Part shown: positions 1-10,649 of the stretch, piece by piece
How the letters are laid out: each line of letters opens with the position of its first letter
Position numbering within the stretch: position 1 is the first letter of the stretch
Origin: Paenibacillus albicereus
GTDB lineage: Bacteria; Bacillota; Bacilli; Paenibacillales; Paenibacillaceae
Length of the DNA: 64,000 bases
Direction of reading: 5' to 3'
NCBI RefSeq assembly: GCF_012676905.1
Contig: NZ_CP051428.1
Span: forward strand, 473,501-537,500
Translations under genes and position numbers: made by a program
The notes under the pieces: model-generated
The model's database searches: none
The model's input: the letters and a program-made list of their open reading frames with translations, nothing else
What the model was told of the DNA's origin: nothing

Positions 1-190
1 GCTGAGTTTCGTAAGGAGGGCCATCAGCGGTTCGCCGCGCACAGTCCCCCTGCAGCACCGCGACGAAGGGGAAGCCGACTAACCAATCAGCGGCACCTCA
101 AGCGACCGAGTGATGAAAGACCTCTCTCCGGTGGAATACCGAAACGCAGCCGCACATAAGCAACCCTTTTTTAATCAGCTTGAAGCGGCT

Positions 191-226
191 AAGACCGCTC
201 CTGTGGTAGGAGCGGTCTTGTTTTTT
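191..226. terminator. Intrinsic terminator downstream of the lysR gene
   Basis: Arms AAGACCGCTCC and GGAGCGGTCTT enclose a short loop and are followed on the plus strand by a T-rich run. It lies just beyond the stop of the minus-strand LysR gene and would also end plus-strand transcription entering from the left. Confidence 0.75.
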
Positions 227-229
227 CAT

Positions 230-1144
230 TCACTCTTGCCATGGGATTTCTTCCTGCCCTGAAAGCAGCGTCGAGATGAACCGCTCCGCGCTCTTGGACA
301 GGTAGCGGTCCTTGCGCCAGACGATGCCGACCTCGGAGTGGAAGCTGTCGCCGCCGAGCTCGCGCAGCTCGATGCCGGACATCTGGAACGAGGCGAGCAC
401 GGAGCGCGGCAGCACGGTCGCCCCGATGCCCTCGGAGACGAGCGCGAGGATGACGGCGACGCTGGAGCATTCGCACAGGATATGCGGCTCGCAGCCGGCC
501 AGCCGGAACTGCTGGAGCAGCTTCTCGTGCATGGCGGTCGTGCGCTCGGTCTTGAGCGTGAGGAAGGGATGCTCCGCCAGCTCCGCGAGCGAGATCGGTC
601 CGCGCCGCTGAGGCCCCCAGCCGGACGGGAGAATGGCCGCGAACGGGTCCGACGGCAGCGGCGCGATTTCATAAGCCGAAGGCTCCGAGTCGAATTCGAA
701 CGGCAGCCGCGTCACGATCAGCTCGACCTCGCCCGCGTCCATCTCCTGGCCGAGCGAAAAATGGTCGCCTTCATGCACTTTGAACGTCACGTCGGGGTAT
801 TGGCGGTGAAACTTGCGGATCGGATCCGGCAGCAGCGAGATGCACGAGACGACCGCTCCGACGGACAGCACGCCGCGGATGCCTTCGCCTTGCTCCCGCA
901 CCTCCAGCAGCGTATCGGAAAAGTCTCGCATGAGCCGCTCCGCCCGCTCGAGCAGCAGCTTGCCGGCCGCGGTCAGCCGCAGGCTGCGCCCCGTGCGGTC
1001 GAACAGCACGACGCCGAGCTCCTCCTCCATCTGCCGCAGCTGGCGGCTGAGCGGCGGCTGCTCCATGTGCAGCGCGCGCGCCGCGCGCGTGATCTGGCCT
1101 TCGCGGGCGATCGTCACGAAGTAATTCAGCTGGCGCATATCCAT
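230..1144 (-). CDS. LysR-family transcriptional regulator
   Basis: A 304-aa protein of typical LysR length. Residues 1-60 form the winged HTH (MRQLNYFVTIAREGQITRAA, then the QPPLSRQLRQMEEELG recognition-helix region), followed by a linker helix and a substrate-binding-like effector domain at about 90-300. The start is supported by an AAAGGAGG ribosome binding site. It is divergent from ilvE, with an ATAC-N7-GTAT palindrome between them, so it may control ilvE and itself. The effector is unknown; linking it to branched-chain amino acids is only inference from position. Confidence 0.9.
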   Translation of the reverse strand: MDMRQLNYFVTIAREGQITRAARALHMEQPPLSRQLRQMEEELGVVLFDRTGRSLRLTAAGKLLLERAERLMRDFSDTLLEVREQGEGIRGVLSVGAVVSCISLLPDPIRKFHRQYPDVTFKVHEGDHFSLGQEMDAGEVELIVTRLPFEFDSEPSAYEIAPLPSDPFAAILPSGWGPQRRGPISLAELAEHPFLTLKTERTTAMHEKLLQQFRLAGCEPHILCECSSVAVILALVSEGIGATVLPRSVLASFQMSGIELRELGGDSFHSEVGIVWRKDRYLSKSAERFISTLLSGQEEIPWQE

Positions 1145-1209
1145 ATCGGAAGCCTCCTTTTAGGCAACAATGGAAAAGCTGGCCGTAGCGGACGGATGTC
1201 CGGCGTGCC

Positions 1210-1224
1210 ATACCCTGAAGGTAT
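1210..1224. promoter_or_regulatory. Candidate LysR-type operator (ATAC-N7-GTAT)
   Basis: The 15-bp sequence has the dyad ATAC-N7-GTAT inside a longer inverted repeat CCATACC/GGTATGG. This is the LysR-family T-N11-A type of site. It lies 66 bp from the lysR start and 112 bp from ilvE, where an autoregulated divergent activator would bind. Confidence 0.5.
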
Positions 1225-1335
1225 GGAGAACTGGATGAAACCGATCCTTTCACTATAGAGGATCAAGTGGTAGGATGACTAGTAGAAGAATGCTCGAACG
1301 CCGCACGAGGCGGACGACGGAAGGAAGGATCGCAG

Positions 1336-2409
1336 ATGGCTTACGAGTTCAAGATCGAGCGCAGCGCCGCTCCAAAGGTCAAGGAGTCGCTTCGCGGCTC
1401 CGTGTTCGGCACCCGCTTCACGGATCATATGTTCATCCTGGATTACGACAAGGGGCAGGGCTGGCATGACGGCCGCATCGTGCCCTACCAGCCGATCACG
1501 CTCGATCCGGCAGCCAAGGTGTTCCACTACGGTCAGACGATCTTTGAGGGGCTCAAGGCGTATCTGACTCAGGACGGCCGCGTGCTGCTGTTCCGTCCGC
1601 GCAGCAACATCAAGCGCATGAACCTGTCCAACGCCCGCATGAGCATCCCGTCGATCGACGAGGAGCTGTTTCTCGAGGCGCTGCGCCAGCTGCTCGTCGT
1701 CGAGCGCGACTGGGTGCCGTCCGAGGAAGGAACGTCGCTGTACGTCCGTCCGTTCGTCATCGCGACGGAGGCGGTGCTGGGCGTGGCGCCTTCCCATCAG
1801 TACAAGTTCATGATCATCCTCTCCCCGGTCGGAGCCTACTACTCCGAGGGCGTCAACCCGGTCTCCATCTACGTGGAATCCGGCTACGTGCGCGCCGTTC
1901 CGGGCGGCGTCGGCGAGGCCAAGACGGCGGGCAACTACGCGGCCGGCCTGCAGGCGCAGGAGGAAGCGACGGCCAAGGGCTACTCGCAGGTGTTGTGGCT
2001 CGACGGCGTGCAGCGCAAGTACATCGAAGAGGTCGGCAGCATGAACGTGTTCTTCGTGCTCGGCGGCAAGGTCGTCACGCCGGCGCTCAACGGAAGCATC
2101 CTGCACGGCATCACGCGCGACTCGGTCATCTCGATGCTCCGCCACTGGGGCTACGAGGTGGAGGAGCGCCAGCTCTCCATGCAGGAGGTCGCCGACGCGC
2201 ACCGGAACGGCACGCTCGTCGAAGCGTTCGGCACGGGCACGGCGGCGGTCATCTCGCCGATCGGCGAGCTGTACTGGCAGGGCGAGGCGATGAAGGTGAA
2301 CGAAGGCCGCACCGGCGACCTGTCGCAGCGGCTGTACGACGAGCTCACCGGCCTGCAGCGCGGCGAGAAGGAAGACCCGTTCGGCTGGACGGTCGAGCTG
2401 AAGGACTGA
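1336..2409 (+). CDS. ilvE: Branched-chain amino acid aminotransferase
   Basis: A 357-aa fold-type IV PLP enzyme that interconverts Leu, Ile and Val with their 2-oxo acids in the cytoplasm. Visible family motifs are FHYGQTIFEGLKAY, the Schiff-base lysine K196 in GEAKTAGNYA, EVGSMNVFF and the phosphate-binding FGTGTAAVISP near the C-terminus. The length matches the long bacterial/eukaryotic-type BCAT subgroup. The start follows GGAAGGAAGG. The gene is alone on its strand, divergent from a LysR gene, and no T-box leader is visible. Confidence 0.95.
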   Translation: MAYEFKIERSAAPKVKESLRGSVFGTRFTDHMFILDYDKGQGWHDGRIVPYQPITLDPAAKVFHYGQTIFEGLKAYLTQDGRVLLFRPRSNIKRMNLSNARMSIPSIDEELFLEALRQLLVVERDWVPSEEGTSLYVRPFVIATEAVLGVAPSHQYKFMIILSPVGAYYSEGVNPVSIYVESGYVRAVPGGVGEAKTAGNYAAGLQAQEEATAKGYSQVLWLDGVQRKYIEEVGSMNVFFVLGGKVVTPALNGSILHGITRDSVISMLRHWGYEVEERQLSMQEVADAHRNGTLVEAFGTGTAAVISPIGELYWQGEAMKVNEGRTGDLSQRLYDELTGLQRGEKEDPFGWTVELKD

Positions 2410-2426
2410 CCTGGGCATGAAAGAGG

Positions 2427-2461
2427 AGGCGGCTTCCCGCGTAGGGGAAGCCGTCTTTTTG
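2427..2461 (+). terminator. Intrinsic terminator of ilvE
   Basis: GGCTTCCC and GGGGAAGCC arms around a 5-nt loop, followed by TCTTTTTG, 18 bp after the ilvE stop. It is the first of five similar hairpins. Confidence 0.85.
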
Positions 2462-2593
2462 TTGTGTCTGGCGCGTTGCCGGCATGCGCACGGATGTCGC
2501 GGCTGCAACGGCCCTTGCGCCGAGGAGGCGAGGGGCGGCTTTTCGATGGATGAGGAAGTGGCGACGCCGCTGGCTTTCGCTTGGAAGAGGCGT

Positions 2594-2830
2594 GGCTTCC
2601 CGATGGGAAGGCCGAATTTTGCTGACGCGCAGCTGCGGGCTTCTACCGGAAAGACGGCATGGCTTCCCGACGGGGAGGCCGGATTTTTGCTGACGCGCAG
2701 CTGCGGGCGTGCGTTCGGATGACGGAACGGCTTCCCGGCCGGGAGGCCATCATTGGACTTTCGCGATGCCGAGGCGTGAATTAATCCCAGTGTGGCTTCC
2801 CGCTCGGGAGGCCGAATTTTTGTTTCGCGA
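2594..2830 (+). repeat. Four further ilvE-terminator-like hairpins
   Basis: GGCTTCCCG...GGGAGGCC hairpins start at 2594, 2661, 2729 and 2794 (spacing 65-68 bp), mostly followed by GAATTTTTG-like tails. They match the ilvE terminator at 2431. Sequence between them (GACGCGCAGCTGCGGGC) is also duplicated, so this looks like tandem amplification of a terminator unit. No gene is supported between 2462 and 3275. Confidence 0.8.
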
Positions 2831-2921
2831 TGCCGTCGGCTTTGCTGCTCGTTGCCTGGGAAGGCTTTGTGTCCAAGGGGGCGCATGGGCAGGTGCCCGA
2901 AACCCGCAAACCCGCAAAAGG

Positions 2922-3106
2922 CTAACGAAACTGGGTGACGCTATTTGCTCATTTCGAGACCTTTTTTCCGTCTAACGAAACGGAAAAGCCTTATTCGGGC
3001 ATCGAGCTGCGGTTTTGCCTTGATTTTAGACCGATAGCGCATCTCCGTTTCGTTAGAATTTCCTGAAGCTGAATTTTGATGAAATAGCGTCTCTCTTTTT
3101 CGTTAG
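2922..3106. repeat. Four-unit inverted repeat element (CTAACGA family), copy 1
   Basis: CTAACGAAAC occurs at 2922 and 2972 on the plus strand. Its reverse complement ends at 3056 and 3106, the last copy with one variant base. Units in each pair are exactly 50 bp apart. Three of the four continue into a GCGCTATTT/GACGCTATTT-like block. A second element with the same geometry lies at 10650-10843. No coding capacity is apparent. Confidence 0.75.
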
Positions 3107-3234
3107 CGCGCCGACGGCTTGTGGCTGGAAGGCTTTTGTCTCGGGCCAGCCGTGTCACACGGAGCATGCCCACGGCTGCAGCGACCGGGACCATGCCGAT
3201 CCGAATTCCCGTCACTCTACCTGAAATATGGGGA

Positions 3235-3240
3235 TATAAT
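3235..3240 (+). promoter_or_regulatory. Candidate -10 box for the GH16 gene
   Basis: A perfect TATAAT lies 72 bp upstream of the chosen start. No good -35 is visible at 17 bp (TCACTC), so an activator or alternative spacing would be needed. Confidence 0.35.
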
Positions 3241-3311
3241 CCAACATTGGATTCCTCTATAGTTAAGGGCAATCCATGATGAAAGCGTTAACAAGAAAAG
3301 GGGGCTTCGGA

Positions 3312-6300
3312 ATGAGGAAAGGGAAAGCGGTTGCGGCGGCGCTGTGCGCGCTCATTGTGGCGGCAGGCGCGATGCCGGCTTATGGAGCGCCGGCAGCAGG
3401 CGGACAAGCCCGGCCGAGCAGCGGCAGCGGGAAGAATTCGGAAGCGATCGGGACGACGGCAAGAGCAGCCTTGTCAGCTGCAGGAGCGGCGGACGGAGCA
3501 AGCGTAGCGGCAACTGGAGCGGCTCGGGAAGCAGGCGCGGCCGTATCGGCCTCGCCATCGGCAAGCTCGGGCGCGGCCTCAGCGGCCGAGCCATCGGCAA
3601 GCTCGGACGCGGCCGTATCGGCCTCGTCATCGACAAGCTCGGGCGCGACCGCAGCGGCCTCGCCATCGGCAGGTTCTGCAGCGGGCGGCCGCTGGTCCGA
3701 CGAGGTGATGACGAAATGGGCGCAGCTCGGTCTGGCGGCAGGCGATCCGGACGGCTCGGCGCGTCCGCAGGCGGCAGTGACGCGAGCGGAGCTTGCCCAG
3801 CTGATGGTCCGCCTGTTCGGCTTGCCGGCGCCCGAGCGGGCGTCGGCGGAATTCGCCGACGTGAAGCCGGACGCCTGGCACGCGGGAGCGATCGAGGCGC
3901 TGCGCGCCGCAGGACTCGCGACAGGCTATCCGGACGGCAGCTTCCGCCCTTCGATGGCGGTCACGCGGCAGGAAGCCGCCGTGCTGGCGTCCAAGCTGTT
4001 CCGGCTGGCGGATGCCGGCATGACGGCGGACAAGCTCGCCGCCTACTCCGACGGAGCCAAGGCGGCGGCCTATGCGCGGCCGGCGCTGGAGGCGCTGCTG
4101 GCCGGCGGCTACCTGTCGGGCTACGGCGACGGGAGCCTGAAGCCGGGCGCGCCGGTGACGAGAGAGGAAGAGGTCGCTCTCTTGGACCGGCTGGCGGGAG
4201 ACATCGTGGCGGCACCGGGTACGCATGTCAAGGCGAAGGCCGGCAATCTCGTCGTCAAGTCCGGCGGCGTCGTCGTGCAGGGCACGGAGGTGGCGGGCGA
4301 TCTGTACCTGGCGCCGGGCATCGGCGAGGGTGACGTGACGCTGAAGGGCGTCCGCGTCAAAGGACGCATCCTCGTGCAGGGCGGCGGCGCGAACAGCATT
4401 CATCTGGAGGACAGCACGGCCGGCGAGGTCGTCGTAGACAAGGCGTCCGGACCGGTCCGGGTCGTGCTGGAAGGCTCCAGCGAGATCGGCCGGCTGCAGG
4501 CGCAGAGCCGCTCGACGATCGAGATCGGACCGGAGTCCGAAGCGGGCGAGGTGGAGATCGGCGCCGGCGGCGCGGGCTCCGAGCTGACGATTCGAGGCTC
4601 CGCTGGCCGCGTCACGGCAAACGGAGCAGGCGTGACGCTGAACAACGAGCCGGTGCCGGCGGGCGAGAGCCGCGCGGTCGCCTCCGGCGCCGTAAGCGGC
4701 GGCCAGGCGAGTCCTTCGACAAGCCCAAGCCTGTCGCCGAGCCCTTCGCCGAGCGCCGCGCCTCCGGTCGTCGGACCGACATCGGCACCGACGGCCACGC
4801 CGACCGTCGCACCGACCGTCGCACCGACCGCGACCCCGAGCGCGGCGCCGACGGCCACGCCGACGTCGACGCCGACCGTCACCCCGACGGCCACGCCGAC
4901 CGTCACCCCGACGGCCACGCCGACCGTCACCCCGACGCCGACACCGACCGCAACCTCGTCGGCGACGCCGACCCCGACGTCGACCGCTTCCCCGACGCCG
5001 TCTCCGACCTCCACGCCGATCGAAAGCGACTGGACGCTGACGTGGTCGGACGAGTTCGACGGCGATGCGGCGCAGCCGGATGCGAACGGCGTCGACCTCA
5101 GCAAGTGGGGCTACCAGCTCGGCAACGGCGCGGAGTACGGCGTCGACGGGTGGGGCAACAACGAGCAGCAGTTCTACCGCAAGGAGAACATCCAGGTCGA
5201 GGACGGCAAGCTCGTCATCGAGGCGCGCAAGGAAAGCCACGGCGGCAAGCCGTACACGTCCGGCCGGCTGTGGACGTCGCCGACGTTCAGCCAGACGTAC
5301 GGCAAGTTCGAGGCGCGCATGAAGCTGCCGGCGGGCGAAGGGCTGTGGCCGGCGTTCTGGATGATGCCTCAGGACAGCGTCTACGGCGTCTGGGCGTCCT
5401 CCGGCGAGATCGACATCATGGAGGCTCGCGGCCGGCTGCTGAACGAAGTCGGCGGCACGCTCCACCACGGCAAGACATGGCCGGACAACCGCTACACCGG
5501 CAAGGAATACCGTTTCCCCGATGGCGAGGACATCACCGGATTCCACACGTACGGCGTGGAGTGGGAGCCGGGCGAGATCCGCTGGTACGTCGACGGCAAG
5601 CTGTACCAGACGCAGAACGAATGGTCCAGCCAAGGCGTCGGCCAGCCGGACAAATACGCGTTCCCGGCGCCGTTCGACCAGCCGTTCCACCTTATCGTCA
5701 ACCTGGCGGTCGGCGGCAACTACGACGGCGGACGGACGCCGAAGGACTCCGACCTGCCGGGCCGCGTCGAGGTCGACTACGTCCGGGCGTACGAGCTGAC
5801 CGGCCGCGACTACCGCGCGCCGCAGGAGCCGAGCGCGGTCAAGGAGCCGATCCCGGCGGACGCCAAGCTGCCGGTGGACGGCAGCTGGATCCATGACCGG
5901 GAATACGCTCGCGGCCTGACGGACATCGCGGCGCCGGGGACGGAGCTCGACCCGCTGAACTGGAATTTCCTGCATACGAACGAGTTCGGAGGAGCCGGCA
6001 CGGCCAAGGTCGAGACGGTCGGCACCGTGCCGATGGCCCGCATCACGGCGACGGACGGCGGGCTGCAGAGCTATTCGCTGCAGCTCATCCAGCACGCGAC
6101 GCTCGTCAAGGGCCGCAAGTACAAGCTGACCTTCGACGCCAAAGCCTCCGCAGAACGCGCGATCGCAGTCAAGCTCGGCGGCGACGCCGACAACGGCTGG
6201 GCGGCCTACACGGACCAGTTCGCGCCGCAGCTCGGCACGGAGGTCAAGCCGTTCGAGTACCGCTTCGCGATGGGCAACGCGACCGACGCGGCGGCGCGGC

Positions 6301-8495
6301 TGGAATTCAACGTCGGCCTGGCGGCCGGCGACGTCTGGATCGGCAACGTCCGCCTGGAGGAGGTCGAGCGGCTGCGCGACCCGCAGGCGGCCAAGGAGCC
6401 GCTGGAGAGCGGCAACCATGTCTACAACGGCGACTTCGATCTCGGCACGATGGACCGGCTGTCGTACTGGACGCTGGAGGCGGAGACAGCCGCCGGCGCG
6501 ACCGCATCCGTCGATCCGTCGGCCCGCGAGGTCCGGCTGGCGACAGCGGCCGCAGGCGCTCCGCAGGACGCGGCGCTGCGCCAGGACGGCTTGCAGCTGC
6601 TGCAGAGCGACGACTATGAGCTGACGTTCCGCGCCCGGGCTTCCTCCGCAGGACGGACGATCGGCGTGGAGCTCGGCAGCCAGGACGGCAGCCGCATGTA
6701 CGCCTCCCAGCAGGTGGCGCTGGGCACGGAGATGGCGGAGCATAAGCTCGCCTTCACGATGCCTGCGGGCGAAAGCGATCCGCTGGGCCGCCTGTCCATC
6801 CTGTTCGGCGGGGCGGCAGGCGAGGTTCATCTCGATGCCGTGCGCCTGATCCGCACGTCCGATCGCAACGTGGACTACTCCGGCGTGGACCTGTTCCCGC
6901 TGCAGAACGGCGATTTCAGCGGCGGCCTGGCTTCGTGGGAGCCGTTCATTCAAGGGGCCGGAGCGGCCTTCGCGACGGACGGCGGAGCGGCGCGCATCGA
7001 TATCTCCAATGCCGGGACCGAAGGCTGGAACGTCATGCTGAACCAAGGCAACCTGAATGTGAAGAAAGGCTTCGTCTACAAGCTCGAGTTCGACGCCAAG
7101 TCAAGCGAGGCGCGGCCGCTGCAGGCGACGCTGGAGAACGCCTCCTACGCCCGTCGCTTCGACTCGGGGGAGAAGGCGCTGACCGGCGATTGGCAGCACT
7201 TCGCCTACACGTTCAAGCCGAACGCCGACGAGTCGCTCGCGCTCAAGTTCCTGCTCGGCAAGCTGCCCGGCACGCCGGCCGGCAGCCACCAGGTCTGGAT
7301 CGACAACGTCGTGCTGGAGGTCGCCGGCGCTCCGGTCAAGCGGCCGGTGCGGCTGAACGCCGATACGGCCGGCAATACGGCCGGCTCGGAGCTGCAGCTG
7401 ACGTTCGCCGATGATGCCGAGTGGCGGGCGGCGGTCCGCTCGGTGGCGGTGAACGGGCGCACGCTGCAGCCCGACGGCTACGCTCTGGAGCCGGGCGTGC
7501 TGCGCCTGCTGCCGGAGGCTGGTCTGGAAGCCGGCTCGGCGACGGTCGCGGTGCGGGCGGAAGGCTATGCCGACGCCTCCGTCCAGCAGCCGGTCGTCGC
7601 GGCGGACGGCAATCTGCTGGCGAACGGCTCGTTCGCGGCCGGCGAAGCGGGCTGGACGTATTGGAAAGGCGAGGGCGGAGACTCCGCCTTCGCCGTGGAG
7701 GACGGCGCCGCCCAAGCCGACATCTACTACCATGGCGGGATGCATCCGCAGTGGAACGTGCCGGTGAGCTGGTCAAGCCAGCTCATCCAGGGCGGCATCA
7801 AGCTCAAAGGCGGCAGCAGCTACGAGCTGACGTTCCGCGCTTGGAGCGACGCCGACCGTCCGATCGAGGTCGAATGGACGAACGCCGCCGGCGTCGGCAA
7901 GTCGGCGGTCCGCTTGACCGCGGACAGCTCGCGCGTGCACCGCGTCGTCGTGACGCCTTTGAGTGACAGCACGGTCGACCTGAAGTTCCTGCTCGGCAAC
8001 GTGATCGACGGCTCGGCCACGACGCCGGAAGCTCCGCACACGATCCGCATCGACGACGTCGCCTTGCGCGAGCTGCTGCCTTCGGTCCTGCCGAACGTCG
8101 CCTTGCATGCGGCCGCGACGGCTTCATCCGCCTCGCAGCCGGCCATCGCGGCGGTCGACGGCGACGCCGGCACGCGCTGGGAGTCGGCGTTCGGCGATCC
8201 GCAGTGGATCGCGCTTGATCTGGGCGGCCTGCACCGGCTGGAGGAGATCGCGTTGCATTGGGAGGGCGCCTTCGCCTCGCGCTACCGCGTCCAGCTGTCG
8301 AGCGCCGAGGCTCCGGGCGAGGGCGACTGGAGCGACGCCGAAGTCGTAGCCGGCGGCAACGGCGGCGTCGACCGCATTATCCTGCCGTCCGGCACGACGG
8401 CGCGGCAGGTGCGCATCCTCGGCGAAGCGAGGGGAACGGCGTACGGCTATTCGCTGTGGGAGGTCGAGGTCAAGGGCGAGCCGAGCCGGCCGTAG
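3312..8495 (+). CDS. SLH-anchored multidomain GH16 beta-glucanase (laminarinase type)
   Basis: About 1727 aa, secreted and cell-wall attached. Order: signal peptide (1-27); Ala/Ser-rich repeat; three SLH domains (126-299); a beta-roll-like stretch (300-436); Pro/Thr/Ser linker (446-570); GH16 catalytic domain (573-830) with GEIDIME giving nucleophile E699, D701 and acid/base E704; two CBM4/9-like modules (873-1018, 1033-1183) and a third (1195-1338); an Ig-like/HIA-like domain (1343-1430); a fourth CBM4/9-like module (1432-1588); and a C-terminal F5/8 type C (CBM32-like) domain (1593-1726). Substrate is probably beta-1,3- or mixed-linkage glucan. An ATG at 3276 is also in frame, but AAAAGGGGG sits correctly before 3312 and the signal peptide starts there. 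Confidence 0.92.
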   Translation: MRKGKAVAAALCALIVAAGAMPAYGAPAAGGQARPSSGSGKNSEAIGTTARAALSAAGAADGASVAATGAAREAGAAVSASPSASSGAASAAEPSASSDAAVSASSSTSSGATAAASPSAGSAAGGRWSDEVMTKWAQLGLAAGDPDGSARPQAAVTRAELAQLMVRLFGLPAPERASAEFADVKPDAWHAGAIEALRAAGLATGYPDGSFRPSMAVTRQEAAVLASKLFRLADAGMTADKLAAYSDGAKAAAYARPALEALLAGGYLSGYGDGSLKPGAPVTREEEVALLDRLAGDIVAAPGTHVKAKAGNLVVKSGGVVVQGTEVAGDLYLAPGIGEGDVTLKGVRVKGRILVQGGGANSIHLEDSTAGEVVVDKASGPVRVVLEGSSEIGRLQAQSRSTIEIGPESEAGEVEIGAGGAGSELTIRGSAGRVTANGAGVTLNNEPVPAGESRAVASGAVSGGQASPSTSPSLSPSPSPSAAPPVVGPTSAPTATPTVAPTVAPTATPSAAPTATPTSTPTVTPTATPTVTPTATPTVTPTPTPTATSSATPTPTSTASPTPSPTSTPIESDWTLTWSDEFDGDAAQPDANGVDLSKWGYQLGNGAEYGVDGWGNNEQQFYRKENIQVEDGKLVIEARKESHGGKPYTSGRLWTSPTFSQTYGKFEARMKLPAGEGLWPAFWMMPQDSVYGVWASSGEIDIMEARGRLLNEVGGTLHHGKTWPDNRYTGKEYRFPDGEDITGFHTYGVEWEPGEIRWYVDGKLYQTQNEWSSQGVGQPDKYAFPAPFDQPFHLIVNLAVGGNYDGGRTPKDSDLPGRVEVDYVRAYELTGRDYRAPQEPSAVKEPIPADAKLPVDGSWIHDREYARGLTDIAAPGTELDPLNWNFLHTNEFGGAGTAKVETVGTVPMARITATDGGLQSYSLQLIQHATLVKGRKYKLTFDAKASAERAIAVKLGGDADNGWAAYTDQFAPQLGTEVKPFEYRFAMGNATDAAARLEFNVGLAAGDVWIGNVRLEEVERLRDPQAAKEPLESGNHVYNGDFDLGTMDRLSYWTLEAETAAGATASVDPSAREVRLATAAAGAPQDAALRQDGLQLLQSDDYELTFRARASSAGRTIGVELGSQDGSRMYASQQVALGTEMAEHKLAFTMPAGESDPLGRLSILFGGAAGEVHLDAVRLIRTSDRNVDYSGVDLFPLQNGDFSGGLASWEPFIQGAGAAFATDGGAARIDISNAGTEGWNVMLNQGNLNVKKGFVYKLEFDAKSSEARPLQATLENASYARRFDSGEKALTGDWQHFAYTFKPNADESLALKFLLGKLPGTPAGSHQVWIDNVVLEVAGAPVKRPVRLNADTAGNTAGSELQLTFADDAEWRAAVRSVAVNGRTLQPDGYALEPGVLRLLPEAGLEAGSATVAVRAEGYADASVQQPVVAADGNLLANGSFAAGEAGWTYWKGEGGDSAFAVEDGAAQADIYYHGGMHPQWNVPVSWSSQLIQGGIKLKGGSSYELTFRAWSDADRPIEVEWTNAAGVGKSAVRLTADSSRVHRVVVTPLSDSTVDLKFLLGNVIDGSATTPEAPHTIRIDDVALRELLPSVLPNVALHAAATASSASQPAIAAVDGDAGTRWESAFGDPQWIALDLGGLHRLEEIALHWEGAFASRYRVQLSSAEAPGEGDWSDAEVVAGGNGGVDRIILPSGTTARQVRILGEARGTAYGYSLWEVEVKGEPSRP

Positions 8496-8639
8496 CGGAA
8501 CGGCGGCCTGGCCTCGCGGCTCGCGAACCGGACCGAGCCGGCCGCAGCCTGGAGCCAATTGACGGCATGCCGGAATGGGACGAATTCGCGGGCTCATATC
8601 CTTTTCTGTATGCATCACGCATGGGGAAGGATGGGGAGC

Positions 8640-9569
8640 ATGACCGTTTCGTACATGGACTACACGAGTCCCGATCTCAAGTTCTCGTTCGACATGAAGA
8701 AGAGCACGGCGTTCAGGACGAACGCGAGCAACTACATCAACATTCTCGGCTACAAGCAGCTGCCGACGCTCGGCTCGGCCTCGCTGTTGGACATCTTCCT
8801 GAGCCGGGGCCACTATGTGGAGCCCCACTACCATCAGAACGCCTCGGAGCTCGTCTACCTGATCTCGGGCTCGGCGATCGTCAGCATGATCAATCCGTTC
8901 ACGAATCAGCTGCTCAGCATCCCGATTACGCCGCAGGAGGTCGTCATCGTGCCCCAGGGCTGGTGGCATTACGAGGAGGCGACTTCCGACGGCACGCATA
9001 TCCTGGCGATCTTCGACGCGCCGACGCCGCAGGTCATCCTCGGCTCCGACATCCTGCGCCTGACGCCGGCCAAGGTGTTCGCCCAGACCTACTGCCTCGA
9101 CGAGGCGAAATGGAAGGAAGCGATCTCGCCGATCAAGCAGACGGTCGCGATCGGGCCGCTCGACAGCTGCAAGCAATCGCGCGACGGCGGGACGGAGGAG
9201 CAGGGGGCGGAGGAGCTGAAGGATGCGCCGAACGTCGGCGCGATCTCCGCGTACCGGACCGCTCCCTCCTGGGCCGGCACCGGCGTGTCGGGACAGCCGG
9301 CCTATGTGTACGGCCAGTCGCCGTTCCAGGCGCAGCCGCCGTACGGCCAAGGCCCGGCTTATGCGCAGGCGGGCGCGGCGCAGCCGGCCGCGCCTGCGGC
9401 CGCTCGGCCGTATGCGCCGCAAGCGGCGGCCTACTATGCCGGCTACGGGCAGCCGCAGGGCTGGGCGTATGCGCCGCAAGGCTACGGCGCGCCTGCCGCG
9501 TACGCGCCGCAGAGCTACGGCTCGCCGCAGGCGTATCCGCCGCAGGCGCCCGGCAGCGGCTGGCGCTGA
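8640..9569 (+). CDS. Cupin-domain protein with Gly/Gln/Tyr/Pro-rich tail
   Basis: About 309 aa. Residues 20-150 form a cupin barrel: GHYVEPHYHQNASELVYLISG carries the His-x-His...Glu metal motif, and PQGWWHYEEA the second His motif. From about 190 the sequence becomes a tail of repeated YGQP, APQ and AYYAGYG elements, as in coat or surface-layer proteins. The start at 8640 is chosen because homology-like sequence begins there; upstream in-frame ATGs give Cys-rich sequence without a good ribosome binding site. Function is unknown; a spore-coat or envelope role is inference from the tail. Confidence 0.8.
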   Translation: MTVSYMDYTSPDLKFSFDMKKSTAFRTNASNYINILGYKQLPTLGSASLLDIFLSRGHYVEPHYHQNASELVYLISGSAIVSMINPFTNQLLSIPITPQEVVIVPQGWWHYEEATSDGTHILAIFDAPTPQVILGSDILRLTPAKVFAQTYCLDEAKWKEAISPIKQTVAIGPLDSCKQSRDGGTEEQGAEELKDAPNVGAISAYRTAPSWAGTGVSGQPAYVYGQSPFQAQPPYGQGPAYAQAGAAQPAAPAAARPYAPQAAAYYAGYGQPQGWAYAPQGYGAPAAYAPQSYGSPQAYPPQAPGSGWR

Positions 9570-9600
9570 GCGGAGCGGCCCGGCAGGGCGCGCTGGCCGC

Positions 9601-9750
9601 GCCAGTCGCCGCTGCGCCAATCACTGCAGGGCCAATCACCGCCGGGCCAATCACTGTCGCGCCGATCACCGCCGGGCCGATCACCGCCGGGCCAATCACC
9701 GCCGGGCCAATCACCGCCGGGCCAATCACTGTCGCGCCAGACGACACCGC
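9601..9750. repeat. 15-bp tandem repeat array, 10 units
   Basis: Unit GCCAATCACCGCCGG with variants (GCCAATCACTGTCGC, GCCGATCACCGCCGG) repeats in register from 9601, 31 bp after the cupin stop. The unit length is a multiple of three, so all frames are open over it, but no start or ribosome binding site supports translation. Confidence 0.85.
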
Positions 9751-9846
9751 GACTGTCGCCGCAGCATGGGCATAGCCCGCCGCAGCGGCGGGCGGAGAAG
9801 AGAAGCCTCGCTGCAGCGCGTTCCGCGCGCAACGGCCTTGCTGCCA

Positions 9847-9877
9847 AGCCGGTCCCTCAGGGGACCGGCTTTTTTTT
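9847..9877 (+). terminator. Intrinsic terminator
   Basis: AGCCGGTCCC and GGGACCGGCT arms with a TCAG loop, followed by eight T residues. It ends transcription from the cupin gene and its 15-bp repeat tail. Confidence 0.9.
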
Positions 9878-10042
9878 GACGTACGGAGCCGGCAAGCGGT
9901 TCGTCCCGACAGTCTCCTGCCCGGAAATTCCGATCGGATAGCTCTAGGCACGGCCGGATTCCTCGATATACTGGAAGATATGGGAACGGGAACCGATCTG
10001 CAAGATCGGACGCCCGCGATCGAACCAGGAGGAGGAACGCGG

Positions 10043-10519
10043 ATGATCGAGCAAGCCAGACAGGAGGACCTGCCGGAAATCCTCACGCTGCAGAGGCTCG
10101 CCTACTTGAGCGAGGCCGCTCTCTATGACGGCATGGCGATCCCACCGCTGACGCAGACGCTGGAGGAGCTGGAGCGGGATCATCAGGAGGGCATCGTGCT
10201 GATCGCGGTGGAAGACGGCGGCATCGTCGGCTCGGTCCGTGCCGAGCGGGACGGGGACTGCGTGCGCATCGGCAAGCTGATCGTGCATCCGTCGGCGCAG
10301 AACCGCGGGATCGGCACTCGGCTGATGGAGGCGGCGGAGCGGCTGTGGCCCGATGCGGCGCGCGCGGAGCTGTTCACCGGCCATCGCAGCGAGAAGAACC
10401 TGGCGTTCCACCGCAAGCTCGGCTACGTGACGTTCGACGAGCGGCGCGTCGACGAGCGGCTGACGCTCATTTACATGGAGAAGCGGCTGTCCCAAGGGGA
10501 TCGGCAGGATGCGGAGTAA
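10043..10519 (+). CDS. GNAT-family N-acetyltransferase
   Basis: 158 aa. Acetyl-CoA motif A is VHPSAQNRGIGTRLMEAAE (R-x-x-G-x-G pattern), preceded by the beta-4 strand region VRIGKLIV and followed by ELFTGHRSEKNLAFHRKLGY, the usual C-terminal half. The ATG at 10043 has AGGAGGA at the right distance, whereas an upstream in-frame ATG at 9980 does not. The acceptor is unknown. Monocistronic. Confidence 0.88.
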   Translation: MIEQARQEDLPEILTLQRLAYLSEAALYDGMAIPPLTQTLEELERDHQEGIVLIAVEDGGIVGSVRAERDGDCVRIGKLIVHPSAQNRGIGTRLMEAAERLWPDAARAELFTGHRSEKNLAFHRKLGYVTFDERRVDERLTLIYMEKRLSQGDRQDAE

Positions 10520-10556
10520 CGAGACGAGGGCGGCAGCTAAAAAGCGGGACATGGCA

Positions 10557-10596
10557 AACAAGACCGTCAGCGGCCGATGCCGCTGACGGTCTTGTT
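10557..10596. terminator. Perfect 18-bp hairpin after the GNAT gene
   Basis: AACAAGACCGTCAGCGGC pairs perfectly across a CGAT loop. There is only a short T stretch after it, so it may be a weak bidirectional terminator or an RNA-stabilising 3' hairpin. Confidence 0.6.
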
Positions 10597-10649
10597 GATG
10601 GAGCGGGCCGACAGCCTCCAGACTGCTTCCGGCACGAGGAGTCTGTGAT

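Noticed and set aside
2-82. Possible C-terminal end of a gene entering from the left
   Set aside because: Twenty-six codons before a stop are not enough to show coding, and no family pattern is visible.
3627-7046. Very long minus-strand open frame opposite the GH16 gene
   Set aside because: It mirrors the real gene in GC-rich sequence, is Arg/Ala-rich and has no domain pattern.
8559-8564. TTGACG as -35 of the cupin promoter
   Set aside because: No acceptable -10 at 16-18 bp; a sporulation-type CATA box nearby is equally weak.
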